Shown in pieces: positions 1 through 6,635 of a stretch of DNA of 8,902 nt. Both the position numbers and the translations under genes were made by a program. Within the stretch, counting starts at the first letter, position 1; each line of letters begins with the position of its first letter. The notes under the pieces were generated by a model. That model did no database searches and was not told the DNA's origin. It was given only the letters and a program-made list of their open reading frames with translations. Source of the stretch: Betaproteobacteria bacterium UBA2293 (lineage in GTDB: Bacteria > Pseudomonadota > Gammaproteobacteria > Burkholderiales > Rhodocyclaceae); the NCBI GenBank assembly GCA_002345845.1, contig DDWF01000005.1, positions 3,592 to 12,493 on the forward strand, read 5' to 3'.

Positions 1-573
1 GAAATCTACCCGGTCGACGACCTGATCTGGGACAACACCAACAAGGCACTGGCCTTCCGCGCCGACATCCTCAACCTGCACCGCCTCGACGACGCCGGCC
101 TGGAAGCCCTGCTGGAGCGCCTGGAAGAGAGCGAACTCGACGACTACACCGACATCATCACGCTGATCGGCGTCGAGTTCGACGAGAACACGGATTGGGG
201 CCAGCTGACCATCCTCGAACTGAAGCTGCTGATCAACCTCGCCCTGCAGGATTTCGAAGCGGCCAAGGAACAGGTCGAGGCCTACCTGCAGTACAACGAA
301 AATACCGTCGAGCGCGGCCTGTTCTACCAGGCGCTCAACGTGGTGCTCGAAGTGCTGCTCGACGACGAACTGGAACTGGCCGATTACGTGGTGAATTTCC
401 GCCGCATGTTCGGCAACCCGCGGATGGATGCGGTTCTGGGGTCAGTCGACGGCAGCGTACGCTTCTTCGGCCTGACGCCAACGAGCCTGCAACTGGAAGG
501 TCTCGATCGGCACCAGCGCCTGATCGATAGTTACAAAAAGCTGCACATGGCACGGGCCAAGGCGGCCGCTTGA
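1..573 (+). CDS. ycaO: YcaO, ribosomal protein S12 methylthiotransferase accessory factor (C-terminal part)
   Basis: The frame is open from base 1 and ends at TGA 571-573, giving the last 190 residues of a protein that begins outside the window. The E. coli homologue is about 586 residues, so roughly the last third is present. The first visible residues, EIYPVDDLIWDN, match the E. coli YcaO segment DIYPAEDLWLAN. The alignment by eye continues to the end (LHRLDD..GLEALLERLEE; DSYKKLHMARAKAA against KAYEKLQRAKAAF). In the family, YcaO is a cytosolic ATP-dependent protein linked to RimO-dependent beta-methylthiolation of ribosomal protein S12. The ATP-binding YcaO core lies mostly upstream. The part seen here is the acidic, helical, TPR-like C-terminal extension typical of the non-azoline YcaO group. 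An in-frame ATG at 340 is internal and not a real start. The identification rests on recalled homology and is strong; the exact biochemical role is less settled. Confidence 0.9.
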   Translation, partial: EIYPVDDLIWDNTNKALAFRADILNLHRLDDAGLEALLERLEESELDDYTDIITLIGVEFDENTDWGQLTILELKLLINLALQDFEAAKEQVEAYLQYNENTVERGLFYQALNVVLEVLLDDELELADYVVNFRRMFGNPRMDAVLGSVDGSVRFFGLTPTSLQLEGLDRHQRLIDSYKKLHMARAKAAA

Positions 574-706
574 TTCAGTTGGATTGGCGAAGCATGCCCG
601 GAGCCACAACGGGAGTGACCGGGTGGCTCCTTACGCGCTTCGCCACCCGTTACCGTCAAGGCCGACGTGCTGGCCAGTGGCCAGCTGCCTTGGCCCATCG
701 GTCGGG
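574..706. other. convergent intergenic region
   Basis: This 133-base gap lies between the stop of ycaO (plus) and the stop of the second TPM gene (minus). It carries the nested hairpin at 585-645. A short second stem, GGCCA 679-683 with TGGCC 691-695 around a 7-base loop, is also present. I see no ORF with a ribosome binding site and no promoter. Confidence 0.6.
585..645. repeat. nested inverted repeat in the ycaO / TPM convergent gap
   Basis: Two perfect stems are nested. The outer 9 bp stem is TGGCGAAGC at 585-593 with GCTTCGCCA at 637-645. The inner 8 bp stem is GGAGCCAC at 600-607 with GTGGCTCC at 623-630. A 6 by 6 internal loop separates them, and a 3 bp stem CGG/CCG (610-612, 619-621) may cap the structure. 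It lies 11 bases after the ycaO stop and 62 bases from the stop of the opposing TPM gene. That position suits a bidirectional transcription terminator. Neither strand shows the run of T after the stem expected of an intrinsic terminator, so a Rho-associated 3' stabiliser, a REP-like element or a structured RNA remain possible. The pairing is seen directly; the function is inferred. Confidence 0.6.
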
Positions 707-1204
707 CTACAGCACTACTGGTCTGTCCGGTAATTCATTCCGCTCGTCCCCGGAAGCCGGAAAATTCCTGATCAAATGCTGCGTCACCGCCAGGATGCCG
801 CTGACCACACCGTCTTCGTACTTGCCTTGCTGGAAGTCGCTTTCCATCATGCGGCAAATCCTTTCCCACTCCTGGGCCCCCACTTTCGCATCAATGCCGC
901 GATCGGCAACGATCTCGACGTCCCGGTCGGCAAGTAGCAGATAGATCAGGACGCCGTTGTTGTTTTCGGTGTCCCAGATGCGTAATTGGGCAAAGACGTC
1001 GATGGCCCGCTCGCGTCCGGACTGGCCCTTGAAGAGCGGTAGGCCATCCAGCGCGCCTTCCACGGCGAAACGGATTTCTCCCCGATGCGCCGTCTCGCTG
1101 GCCTTGATCGCCCGTTCAATGACATTCAAGGTTTGCCGGGGGAAAGCCCGGGCGATTTGCCTCGGGGTTTGCAGCAAATGCTTCGCCAAACGTTTGATAT
1201 TCAT
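707..1204 (-). CDS. TPM-domain protein, soluble second copy of the lemA operon
   Basis: A 165-residue protein with one TPM domain (TLP18.3/Psb32/MOLO-1 fold, Pfam TPM_phosphatase). Family hallmarks are HRGEIRFAVEGALD at residues 40-53 and NNGVLIYLLLADRDVEIVADRGI at about 82-104, the conserved beta-strand core. There is no signal peptide and no convincing transmembrane segment; the first 30 residues are basic (KRLAKHLLQTPRQIARAFPRQ), so the protein is probably cytosolic or at the inner face of the membrane. The ATG at 1204 lies 3 bases after the TAA of the upstream TPM gene, which indicates translational coupling; GGACGG in the upstream gene's end is a possible weak Shine-Dalgarno. A lemA gene followed by a secreted TPM protein and then a short TPM protein is a recurrent arrangement in bacteria. 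The domain is also known from the plant protein TLP18.3, reported to have phosphatase activity, but no activity can be claimed here. Confidence 0.85.
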   Translation of the reverse strand: MNIKRLAKHLLQTPRQIARAFPRQTLNVIERAIKASETAHRGEIRFAVEGALDGLPLFKGQSGRERAIDVFAQLRIWDTENNNGVLIYLLLADRDVEIVADRGIDAKVGAQEWERICRMMESDFQQGKYEDGVVSGILAVTQHLIRNFPASGDERNELPDRPVVL

Positions 1205-1207
1205 CCG

Positions 1208-2038
1208 TTACCACCGTCCCGATGCGCCGCCGCCGCCAAAGCCACCACCGCCTCCTCCGAAGCCGCCGCCAAAGCCGCCGCCACGGTGACCGCCGATGCC
1301 GCCCATGCCGCCCATGCCGCCACTGAACAACGTAAACACCAGCGCCAGGATGCCGGCAATCAAGGCGATGCCGACGGCGCCGGCAAATAGCCAGGCGGCC
1401 ACCGCCACCGCCCCGCCGGTGACCAGGGCGCCGGGGAAGCGGCCGAGCCAGGCGCGCAATATCCCACCCACCACCAGCGCCAGCATGAAAATGATTGGCA
1501 CATATTGCTGGAGTTCGCCCACACCGCTGCCGGCTATTCGTTGTGGTTCCGGCAAGGGCTCGCCGTCGATGACGCGGATGATCTGGTCGACGCCGGCGGT
1601 AATGCCGGCATAAAAATCTCCGGCCTTGAAATGCGGCGTCATCGTTTCGCTGATGATGCGTTTACTGGTTGCATCATTGAGCGCCCCCTCCAGGCCATAG
1701 CCCACCTCGATGCGCAGTGCACGATCAGTCGTGGCGATGAGCATGAGCGCCCCATCATCGACTTGTTTGCGCCCCAGCTTCCACTGCTCGACAACACGCA
1801 GCGCGTATTGCTCTATCGTTTCCGGGGCCGTGGTGGGAACGATCAGAACCGCGAGCTGACTGCCTTTGCTCGCTTCGAATGTTTGCAGTTTCTGCTCCAG
1901 GCTGGCCTTCTGCTCAGGGGTCAGCAAGGCTGCCTGGTCGGTCACGCGCTCGGTCAACGGTGGGACGGGAATCTGCGCGCTAACGAGAAGAGACCAGCCG
2001 AGCGCGATCGCCAGGAGGGATGTTCTTGCCGTGCGCAT
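1208..2038 (-). CDS. TPM-domain membrane protein with glycine-rich tail (YgcG-like)
   Basis: A 276-residue protein. Residues 1-21 look like a cleavable signal peptide (basic MRTAR, hydrophobic core, SLLVSA before Gln22). A TPM domain spans about 28-158 and includes VTDQAALLTPEQ near its start and the motif DDGALMLIATTDRALRIEVGYG followed by LEGALND (about 94-122). Hydrophobic stretches follow at about 179-196 and 204-238, the latter long enough for two passes. The tail at about 240-273 is almost pure Gly with Phe and Met, ending in ASGRW, a recurrent ending in this family. The TPM domain is therefore expected in the periplasm. The start at 2038 is 3 bases after the lemA stop, in a likely operon, and fits the signal peptide. 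YgcG is the E. coli name for this domain architecture; strict orthology is not claimed. The function is uncertain, with envelope maintenance the usual guess. Confidence 0.88.
   Translation of the reverse strand: MRTARTSLLAIALGWSLLVSAQIPVPPLTERVTDQAALLTPEQKASLEQKLQTFEASKGSQLAVLIVPTTAPETIEQYALRVVEQWKLGRKQVDDGALMLIATTDRALRIEVGYGLEGALNDATSKRIISETMTPHFKAGDFYAGITAGVDQIIRVIDGEPLPEPQRIAGSGVGELQQYVPIIFMLALVVGGILRAWLGRFPGALVTGGAVAVAAWLFAGAVGIALIAGILALVFTLFSGGMGGMGGIGGHRGGGFGGGFGGGGGGFGGGGASGRW
1229..1321 (-). repeat. glycine-rich low-complexity coding repeat
   Basis: This stretch encodes residues 240-270 of the TPM membrane protein as tandem GGM, GGF and GGGG units. On the plus strand it reads as repeated CCGCC/CCACC with AAG interruptions. 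It is prone to slippage and to alignment or sequencing error, so small length differences between strains are expected here. It also produces a meaningless proline-rich ORF on the opposite strand. Confidence 0.8.
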
Positions 2039-2041
2039 GAC

Positions 2042-2674
2042 TTACTTCGCGGCTCCACCAGCCTCGCCCGGCAGTCTGGACGACGGCGGGGCAAAATCAA
2101 CGCTGGGCGGCCGGGAAATTGCCTGTTCGTTTTCCACGGTGAAATTGGGCTTTGTCTTGTACCCAAGCACCATCGCCGTCAGGTTCGAGGGGAAGGAGCG
2201 AACCGTGATGTTGTACGCCTGCACGGCCTGGATATAGCGATTGCGAGCCACCGTGATGCGGTTTTCGGTGCCCTCGAGCTGCGCTTGCAGATCGCGGAAG
2301 CTGGCATCGGCTTTGAGCTGCGGATAGTTTTCCGCCACCACCAACAAGCGGGACAGCGCCCCTGACAACTCGCCCTGGGCCGCCTGGAATTTGGCAAATG
2401 CCGCCGGGTCGTTGATCAGCTCCGGCGTCGCCTGCATACCGCCGACTTTGGCGCGGGCATTGGTGACGCCAAGCAGGACGTCTTTTTCGTGATCGGCGTA
2501 ACCCTTGACGGTATTGACCAGGTTGGGAATCAGGTCGGCTCGGCGCTGGTACTGGTTCACCACCTCGGACCAGCTCGCCTTGATCTGCTCATCGTTGCTC
2601 TGGAACGTGTTGTAGCCGCAGCCAGTGAGACTTAACGCAAGCAGCGTCGCCAGAACAAGCCATAATTTTTTCAT
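2042..2674 (-). CDS. lemA: LemA family lipoprotein
   Basis: A 210-residue protein. The N-terminus is a lipoprotein signal: MKK, a hydrophobic core, then lipobox L16-T17-G18-Cys19, so the mature protein should be lipid-anchored through Cys19 on the periplasmic side. LemA hallmarks follow: NQYQRRADLIPNLVNTVKGY at 40-59, ENYPQLKADASFRDLQAQ at 115-132 with EGTENRI after it, and the YIQAVQAYN..VRSFPSNL..MVLGYK region at 147-172. The fold is a long antiparallel helical bundle. The length is normal for the family. ATG 2674 is well supported by GGAGAG (2680-2685 on the minus strand) 5 bases upstream. It is the first gene of the operon, followed after 3 bases by the TPM membrane protein. LemA was named from an antigenic peptide in Listeria, and its biochemical role is unknown. 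It should not be confused with the Pseudomonas sensor kinase once also called LemA. Confidence 0.92.
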   Translation of the reverse strand: MKKLWLVLATLLALSLTGCGYNTFQSNDEQIKASWSEVVNQYQRRADLIPNLVNTVKGYADHEKDVLLGVTNARAKVGGMQATPELINDPAAFAKFQAAQGELSGALSRLLVVAENYPQLKADASFRDLQAQLEGTENRITVARNRYIQAVQAYNITVRSFPSNLTAMVLGYKTKPNFTVENEQAISRPPSVDFAPPSSRLPGEAGGAAK

Positions 2675-2679
2675 TGGCT

Positions 2680-2685
2680 CTCTCC
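2680..2685 (-). promoter_or_regulatory. lemA ribosome binding site
   Basis: On the minus strand GGAGAG sits 5 bases ahead of the ATG at 2674. It is a good Shine-Dalgarno and fixes the lemA start, which is also required for the lipoprotein signal. Confidence 0.75.
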
Positions 2686-2758
2686 AAAAATTGACGGGTT
2701 TTTCGCGGACCGCGCACGACCGCCGTGCCTGGTGAAATGGTCCCGACAGCCTCAGGAA

Positions 2759-2787
2759 CTAATAGCCGGCCGCCGGAAAGCTGTCTG
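2759..2787 (-). promoter_or_regulatory. candidate lemA promoter
   Basis: Read on the minus strand, CAGACA (2782-2787) and TATTAG (2759-2764) are separated by exactly 17 bases, each matching 4 of 6 consensus sigma-70 positions. Transcription would begin near 2752, leaving a leader of roughly 78 bases before the lemA ATG. The -35 hexamer overlaps the left arm of the CTGTGC/GCACAG dyad (2785-2802), which could be an operator. The matches are modest and chance is not excluded. Confidence 0.3.
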
Positions 2788-2961
2788 TGCCTCAGCGCAC
2801 AGAAGCAGAAACGAAGACGACGCCCGACAACCCGACCCCATACCTATTGCATATGGATCATTCCGCCCGTGCCCCCTAAAATGAACTAGGGCGTCATGCC
2901 AATTGCTTTCTTTGCGGAATCCACTCCGCCCGGGCAAAAGCCCGTCTGTCTGGTCATTCAC

Positions 2962-2966
2962 GGGAG
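2962..2966 (+). promoter_or_regulatory. ribosome binding site of the hybrid kinase gene
   Basis: GGGAG lies 6 bases before ATG 2973 and supports that start over later in-frame ATG codons such as residue 18. Confidence 0.65.
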
Positions 2967-2972
2967 ATCGTC

Positions 2973-5489
2973 ATGACAAACAGCGAATCCGGTTCGCGCG
3001 ATTCGGCATCCTCGGCTAGTACGATGAGCTATGTCGTGGCCATGGAGCATCTGGTTGAGGTGGTCCGGCAAATGTCCACCGCCCGCGACCTGGCGACCGT
3101 GATGGAGATCGTCAAACATGCGGCGCGCAATCTGAGCGGGGCGGACGGGGCGACCTTCGTGCTGCGCGATGGCGATTTGTGCCACTACGCCGACGAGGAT
3201 GCGATCAGCCCGCTGTGGAAAGGACGGCGCTTTCCGATGAGTGCCTGCATCAGCGGCTGGGCAATGCTGCACCAGCAGCCGGCGGTGATCGAGGACATCT
3301 ATGCCGATTCCCGCATTCCGGCCGATGCCTACCGGCCCACCTTCGTCCAGAGCCTGGCCATGGTGCCGATCCGCCAGTCGGCGCCGGTCGGCGCCATCGG
3401 CATCTATTGGGCCCGCCGCTATCAGCCGACGGCCGAGCAGCTGAAGGTCCTGCAGGCACTGGCCGACACGACAGCGGTGGCACTGGAGAACGTCCGCGTC
3501 TATGGCGAACTGGAACAACGGGTGGACGCACGCACCACGGAACTCGAAACCATTCTCGGCAACGTCCAGGCCGGCGTCATTTCGGTGGCCCGCGGCGACA
3601 TCCTGCGTGCCAATCCGAAGGCCGCCGCGCTGTTCGGCTACGCCGCCGCCGGCGAGCTGGTCGGCCTGCCGATCCGCAGCCTGCTGCACGGCGCCGACGG
3701 CGATGCACTGCTGGTGGATGCCGGAACCAATACGGCTGCCAGCGGGACACTGGATACGGAGATCGAACTCGAGTCCCGGGATGGCCGGCGCTTCTGGGCC
3801 CGCATCGTGCGCCAGCCGCTCGACCCGGTCACGCATCCGGACAGCGCCATCTGGCTGGTCGAGGACATCGGCGCCGCCAAGGAAAAGGAGAGGCTGCTGA
3901 TCCAGATGCGCCAGGCGGCGGAATCCACGACCCGGGCGAAGAGCGCCTTTCTCGCCAACATGAGTCACGAAATCCGGACACCGATGAACGCCATCATCGG
4001 CATGACCCACCTGCTACGCCAGTCGCGTCTCGACGACGACCAGCTGACGCGGCTGAAGAAGATCGATTCCGCCGCCTTCCACCTACTGTCGATCATCAAC
4101 GACATTCTCGACCTGTCGAAGATCGAAGCCGGCCGCATGGAGTTCGAGGACATCGACTTTGCCCTGGGCGAGGTGCTCGACCATACCTATTCGATGATCG
4201 GCGAAGCGGCGAAGAACAAAGGGCTGACGGTTGAGATCGACTACGACAACGTGCCCATCTGGCTGCGTGGCGACCCGGTGCGCCTGCGCCAGGGACTGAT
4301 CAACTATGCCGGCAATGCCGTCAAGTTCACCGAGCGCGGTTCCGTGGCCCTGCGCGCCAAGCTCGAGCAGGAGGACGGCGACAACCTGCGCGTCCGCTTC
4401 GAGGTCAGCGATACCGGCCCCGGCATTGCCCCGGACAAAATGGGCAATCTGTTCACCGCCTTCGAACAGGCGGAAGTTTCGATCAGCCGGCGCTACGGCG
4501 GCACCGGCCTGGGCCTGGCGATCACCCGCCGCCTGGCCCGCATGATGGGCGGCGAGGCCGGCGTCAGCAGCGAATTCGGCAAGGGCAGCACCTTCTGGTT
4601 CACCGTGCAGCTGCACCGCGGCCAGGGGCTGAAGCCGAAGACGGAGGCTGCCCGCCGCCTCAATACCGCGGCCACGCTGGCGGCCAGCCGGGCCGGCGCC
4701 TGCATCCTGCTGGCCGAGGACAACGAGATCAACCAGGAAGTCGCCCGCGACGTGCTGCAGGCCGTCGGCCTCGTCGTGGACACGGCCGGCGACGGCCGCA
4801 CGGTTGTCGACAAGGCGCGCCGCCGCTTCTACGACCTGGTGCTGATGGACTTGCAGATGCCCGAGCTGGACGGCCTGGAAGCGACCCGGGAGATTCGCCG
4901 GCTGCCCGGCTGGGAAAAAATCCCGATCCTGGCGATGACCGCCAATGTCTTCGAGGAAGACCGGCGCAACTGCCTGGCGGCGGGCATGAACGATTTTGTC
5001 TCCAAGCCTTTCGATCCGGAACTGCTCTACGGCGCCCTGCTCCGCTGGCTGCCGGAGCGGGCGAGCGGCTCGACCATTGCCCCGGCGACGCCGGCGGCAG
5101 TGCCGGCCGACATCGAGGCGCGTCTGGCGGCGATCAAGGAACTCGACCTGATCCATGGTCTGGCCATTGCCGGCAATCGCTGGCCGGTCTATGTCCGCTT
5201 CCTCAGCCTGCTTGCCGATCACCACGGGGGCGATGCGCCGCGCCTGCGGCAACTGGCGGCGGCGGCCGACAACAAGGCCATTCGCGGTATCGCCCATGCC
5301 CTCAAGGGCGCCGCCGGCAACCTGGGGGCCCGCGACATCGCCCGCCGTGCCGGAGAATTGCTCGACGCCGCCCATGCCGGCACCACCGACCTCACCGCCC
5401 ATGCCCTGAATCTGGCCGACGCCATCGAGACACTGATCACTCAGCTACGTGCCGCGCTGCCCACCGGGCGAAGCGATTCCACCCGCTGA
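2973..5489 (+). CDS. soluble hybrid sensor histidine kinase, GAF-PAS-HisKA-HATPase-REC-HPt
   Basis: An 838-residue multi-step phosphorelay protein. Domains in order: GAF (about 38-175), a helical linker, PAS (about 190-302), HisKA with phospho-acceptor His332 in [14 protein letters not shown], and HATPase (about 435-548). The ATPase shows N box Asn448 in GNAVKFTE, G1 box Asp480 in DTGPGI and G2 box from Gly510 in GTGLGL. The REC domain (about 577-692) has acidic pair Glu582-Asp583, phospho-acceptor Asp626 in [11 protein letters not shown], Thr656 and Lys678. The HPt domain (about 712-822) has His775 in [13 protein letters not shown]. All catalytic residues are present, so autophosphorylation and the His-Asp-His relay should work. 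There is no signal peptide or transmembrane segment, so sensing is probably cytoplasmic through GAF and PAS; the ligand is unknown. No response regulator gene lies beside it, so it is an orphan kinase. It converges on mscS with only 19 bases between the stops. Confidence 0.95.
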   Translation: MTNSESGSRDSASSASTMSYVVAMEHLVEVVRQMSTARDLATVMEIVKHAARNLSGADGATFVLRDGDLCHYADEDAISPLWKGRRFPMSACISGWAMLHQQPAVIEDIYADSRIPADAYRPTFVQSLAMVPIRQSAPVGAIGIYWARRYQPTAEQLKVLQALADTTAVALENVRVYGELEQRVDARTTELETILGNVQAGVISVARGDILRANPKAAALFGYAAAGELVGLPIRSLLHGADGDALLVDAGTNTAASGTLDTEIELESRDGRRFWARIVRQPLDPVTHPDSAIWLVEDIGAAKEKERLLIQMRQAAESTTRAKSAFLANMSHEIRTPMNAIIGMTHLLRQSRLDDDQLTRLKKIDSAAFHLLSIINDILDLSKIEAGRMEFEDIDFALGEVLDHTYSMIGEAAKNKGLTVEIDYDNVPIWLRGDPVRLRQGLINYAGNAVKFTERGSVALRAKLEQEDGDNLRVRFEVSDTGPGIAPDKMGNLFTAFEQAEVSISRRYGGTGLGLAITRRLARMMGGEAGVSSEFGKGSTFWFTVQLHRGQGLKPKTEAARRLNTAATLAASRAGACILLAEDNEINQEVARDVLQAVGLVVDTAGDGRTVVDKARRRFYDLVLMDLQMPELDGLEATREIRRLPGWEKIPILAMTANVFEEDRRNCLAAGMNDFVSKPFDPELLYGALLRWLPERASGSTIAPATPAAVPADIEARLAAIKELDLIHGLAIAGNRWPVYVRFLSLLADHHGGDAPRLRQLAAAADNKAIRGIAHALKGAAGNLGARDIARRAGELLDAAHAGTTDLTAHALNLADAIETLITQLRAALPTGRSDSTR

Positions 5490-5508
5490 GGCAGAGTCAG
5501 GCGGCGAA

Positions 5509-6348
5509 TCAGCCGGGTTGCGCGGCCGCTTCGCCGAGCATGCGCACCTCGTAGCGCGGCAACGCCAGGGCGACACCCTTCTGGGCGAAGACTTCCAGTA
5601 TCGTCTTGTTCAGCTCGGCGATCGCCGACTCGTAATCCGGCACCTTGACCCAGGGCCGCACGCTGATGGTCATCCCGGATTCGGTGAGCCGCAACACCCC
5701 GAGGCGCGGCAGCGGGTCCTTGAGGACCTTGGGGTTGCTGGCCAGAACATCGCGAACCAGGGCCAGGGCCGCATTGGCATCGTTGGCGTAGGAAACCCCC
5801 AGGGAAATGTCGAGACGGCGGATTTGTCCGTAGTTGTGCAGGATTTCGCCGACGATCTTGCGGTTGGGAATGACCACCCGTGACAGATCGGGATGGCCCA
5901 GGGTCGTGGTGAACAGGCTGATGTCGATAACTTCGCCCTCTTCATCGGCAATGGATATGTAATCGCCAATGTGAAAAGGCCGGGTGAAGATGATGCTCAG
6001 GCCCGCCACCAGATTGCCGAGCAGGCCCTGCATGGCCAGGGCGATACCGGCACCGGCAACGCCCAGACCAGCGATCAGGGGCAGCAGTTCGATGCCCAGG
6101 TTCTGCAAGGCCATGATGGCGAAGATGACCAGCACGAATATCTGGGCGATGCGGCAGAGCAGTGAGCGGACCGGCGCTTCGAGATTGAGGCGACTGAGGA
6201 GGCGGTCGAGCAGGCGCCCGAACCAGCGGGCCACCATGTAGCCAACGCCCATGATCAGAATGGCGACCAGCACTTTGGGGCCGAAACGGACGGCCATGTC
6301 GAGGGCCGAAGCCCGGATCTGATCCAGCGACTGCAATGAATTGTCCAT
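5509..6348 (-). CDS. mscS: MscS family small-conductance mechanosensitive channel
   Basis: A 279-residue protein, close to E. coli MscS (286), with the minimal architecture. Three transmembrane helices fall at about 24-42, 66-84 and 90-122. The third is the pore-lining Gly/Ala-rich helix (GLGVAGAGIALAMQGLLGN) ending in FTRPFHIGDY, the family signature. The beta domain follows (ISIADEEGEVIDI, then VVIPNRKIVGEILHNY, about 131-173), then the alpha/beta C-terminal cage (about 178-270). The channel sits as a heptamer in the inner membrane and releases solutes on hypo-osmotic shock. ATG 6348 has AGGA about 8 bases upstream on the minus strand. A 61-residue gene precedes it on the same strand by 101 bases, so co-transcription is possible. 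It could be a YnaI/YbdG-type paralogue, but the short length favours an MscS-like channel. Confidence 0.93.
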   Translation of the reverse strand: MDNSLQSLDQIRASALDMAVRFGPKVLVAILIMGVGYMVARWFGRLLDRLLSRLNLEAPVRSLLCRIAQIFVLVIFAIMALQNLGIELLPLIAGLGVAGAGIALAMQGLLGNLVAGLSIIFTRPFHIGDYISIADEEGEVIDISLFTTTLGHPDLSRVVIPNRKIVGEILHNYGQIRRLDISLGVSYANDANAALALVRDVLASNPKVLKDPLPRLGVLRLTESGMTISVRPWVKVPDYESAIAELNKTILEVFAQKGVALALPRYEVRMLGEAAAQPG

Positions 6349-6449
6349 GGGACGGTTCCTGGGAAAGAGAGCGCTTGGCAGAAAAGACGACCAAGCAGGC
6401 CCTACAGTAGCGCAGGCGCCCCAAAAATTCGAGATGCACTCCAGCCTGG
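6349..6449 (-). promoter_or_regulatory. mscS upstream region with inverted repeat
   Basis: This 101-base gap between the 61-residue gene and mscS holds a 6 bp inverted repeat, GCTTGG 6373-6378 with CCAAGC 6391-6396 around a 12-base A-rich (plus strand) centre. It sits about 25 bases upstream of the mscS start. It could be an operator or a leader hairpin. I see no convincing -35/-10 pair. Confidence 0.3.
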
Positions 6450-6635
6450 TTAGTGGCGCCAGTCGGTATCCCGGCGCTTGCTCGGGGACAGGATGACCCG
6501 GTAAATGACTTCGAGCGGGACGCTTTCCTTCTTCATGTGCTCGATGCCGGCGCGGACGCCTTCCAGCAAGGCCAAGGCCAAGCCGCGGTTAACGGCGGCC
6601 TCCGTTCTCCAGGACAAGCGCAGATCGCGGTTCAT
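6450..6635 (-). CDS. small 61-residue protein of unknown function
   Basis: The frame is open from 6755, but the start is best placed at ATG 6635. On the minus strand AAGGAG (6642-6647) lies 6 bases before it, an almost ideal ribosome binding site, and the residues further upstream look like untranslated sequence. The product begins MNRDLRLSWRTEAAVN and ends SPSKRRDTDWRH. It is highly charged and basic, with a likely amphipathic helix at about 12-36 (AAVNRGLALALLEGVRAGIEHM), a strand-like EVIYRVIL, and a basic C-terminus. There is no signal peptide or transmembrane span. The helix plus basic tail could suit a nucleic-acid-binding or partner-binding protein, which is speculation. It precedes mscS on the same strand. 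I do not recognise a named family. Confidence 0.7.
   Translation of the reverse strand: MNRDLRLSWRTEAAVNRGLALALLEGVRAGIEHMKKESVPLEVIYRVILSPSKRRDTDWRH

Larger units (their letters stand above)
2675..2972. promoter_or_regulatory. divergent control region between lemA and the hybrid kinase
   Basis: A 298-base gene-free stretch must carry the starts for both lemA (minus) and the kinase (plus). It is less GC-rich than its flanks. Small dyads visible are GCACG/CGTGC (2714-2718, 2724-2728), CTGTGC/GCACAG (2785-2790, 2797-2802), GCGGA/TCCGC (2914-2918, 2925-2929) and CGGGC-AAAA-GCCCG (2931-2944). The last two are adjacent hairpins just ahead of the kinase ribosome binding site and could form in its leader RNA. 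A TAAAAT at 2877-2882 is a possible -10 for the kinase, but its -35 is poor. The promoter role follows from gene orientation; the exact sites are tentative. Confidence 0.5.

Noticed and set aside
340..573. Separate 77-residue gene at the left edge
   Set aside because: The same frame is open to base 1 and continues the YcaO homology, so this ATG is internal to ycaO.
1229..1321. Possible CRISPR or tandem repeat from the regular CCGCC pattern
   Set aside because: The periodicity is explained by glycine codons of the TPM protein tail; there are no spacers or repeat units of CRISPR size.
1505..2365. 286-codon plus-strand frame across lemA and the first TPM gene
   Set aside because: Antisense to two genes with clear signal peptides and family motifs; it runs across the lemA/TPM junction without any domain of its own.
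2752..2961. 69-codon minus-strand frame in the lemA-kinase gap
   Set aside because: No ribosome binding site, it covers the probable promoters of both neighbours, and the product has no recognisable feature.
2958..4010. 350-codon minus-strand frame opposite the kinase N-terminal half
   Set aside because: Antisense shadow of the GAF-PAS-HisKA region, with no ribosome binding site and a composition typical of reverse-frame translation.
4083..5402. 439-codon open frame on the minus strand inside the kinase gene
   Set aside because: It lies wholly antisense to well-supported catalytic domains. GC-rich codon use leaves reverse frames open; its protein is low-complexity and matches no family.
5942..6439. 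165-codon minus-strand frame overlapping the mscS N-terminus
   Set aside because: It is an alternative frame over the transmembrane region of mscS, with an Arg/His/Gly-rich product typical of a shifted frame.
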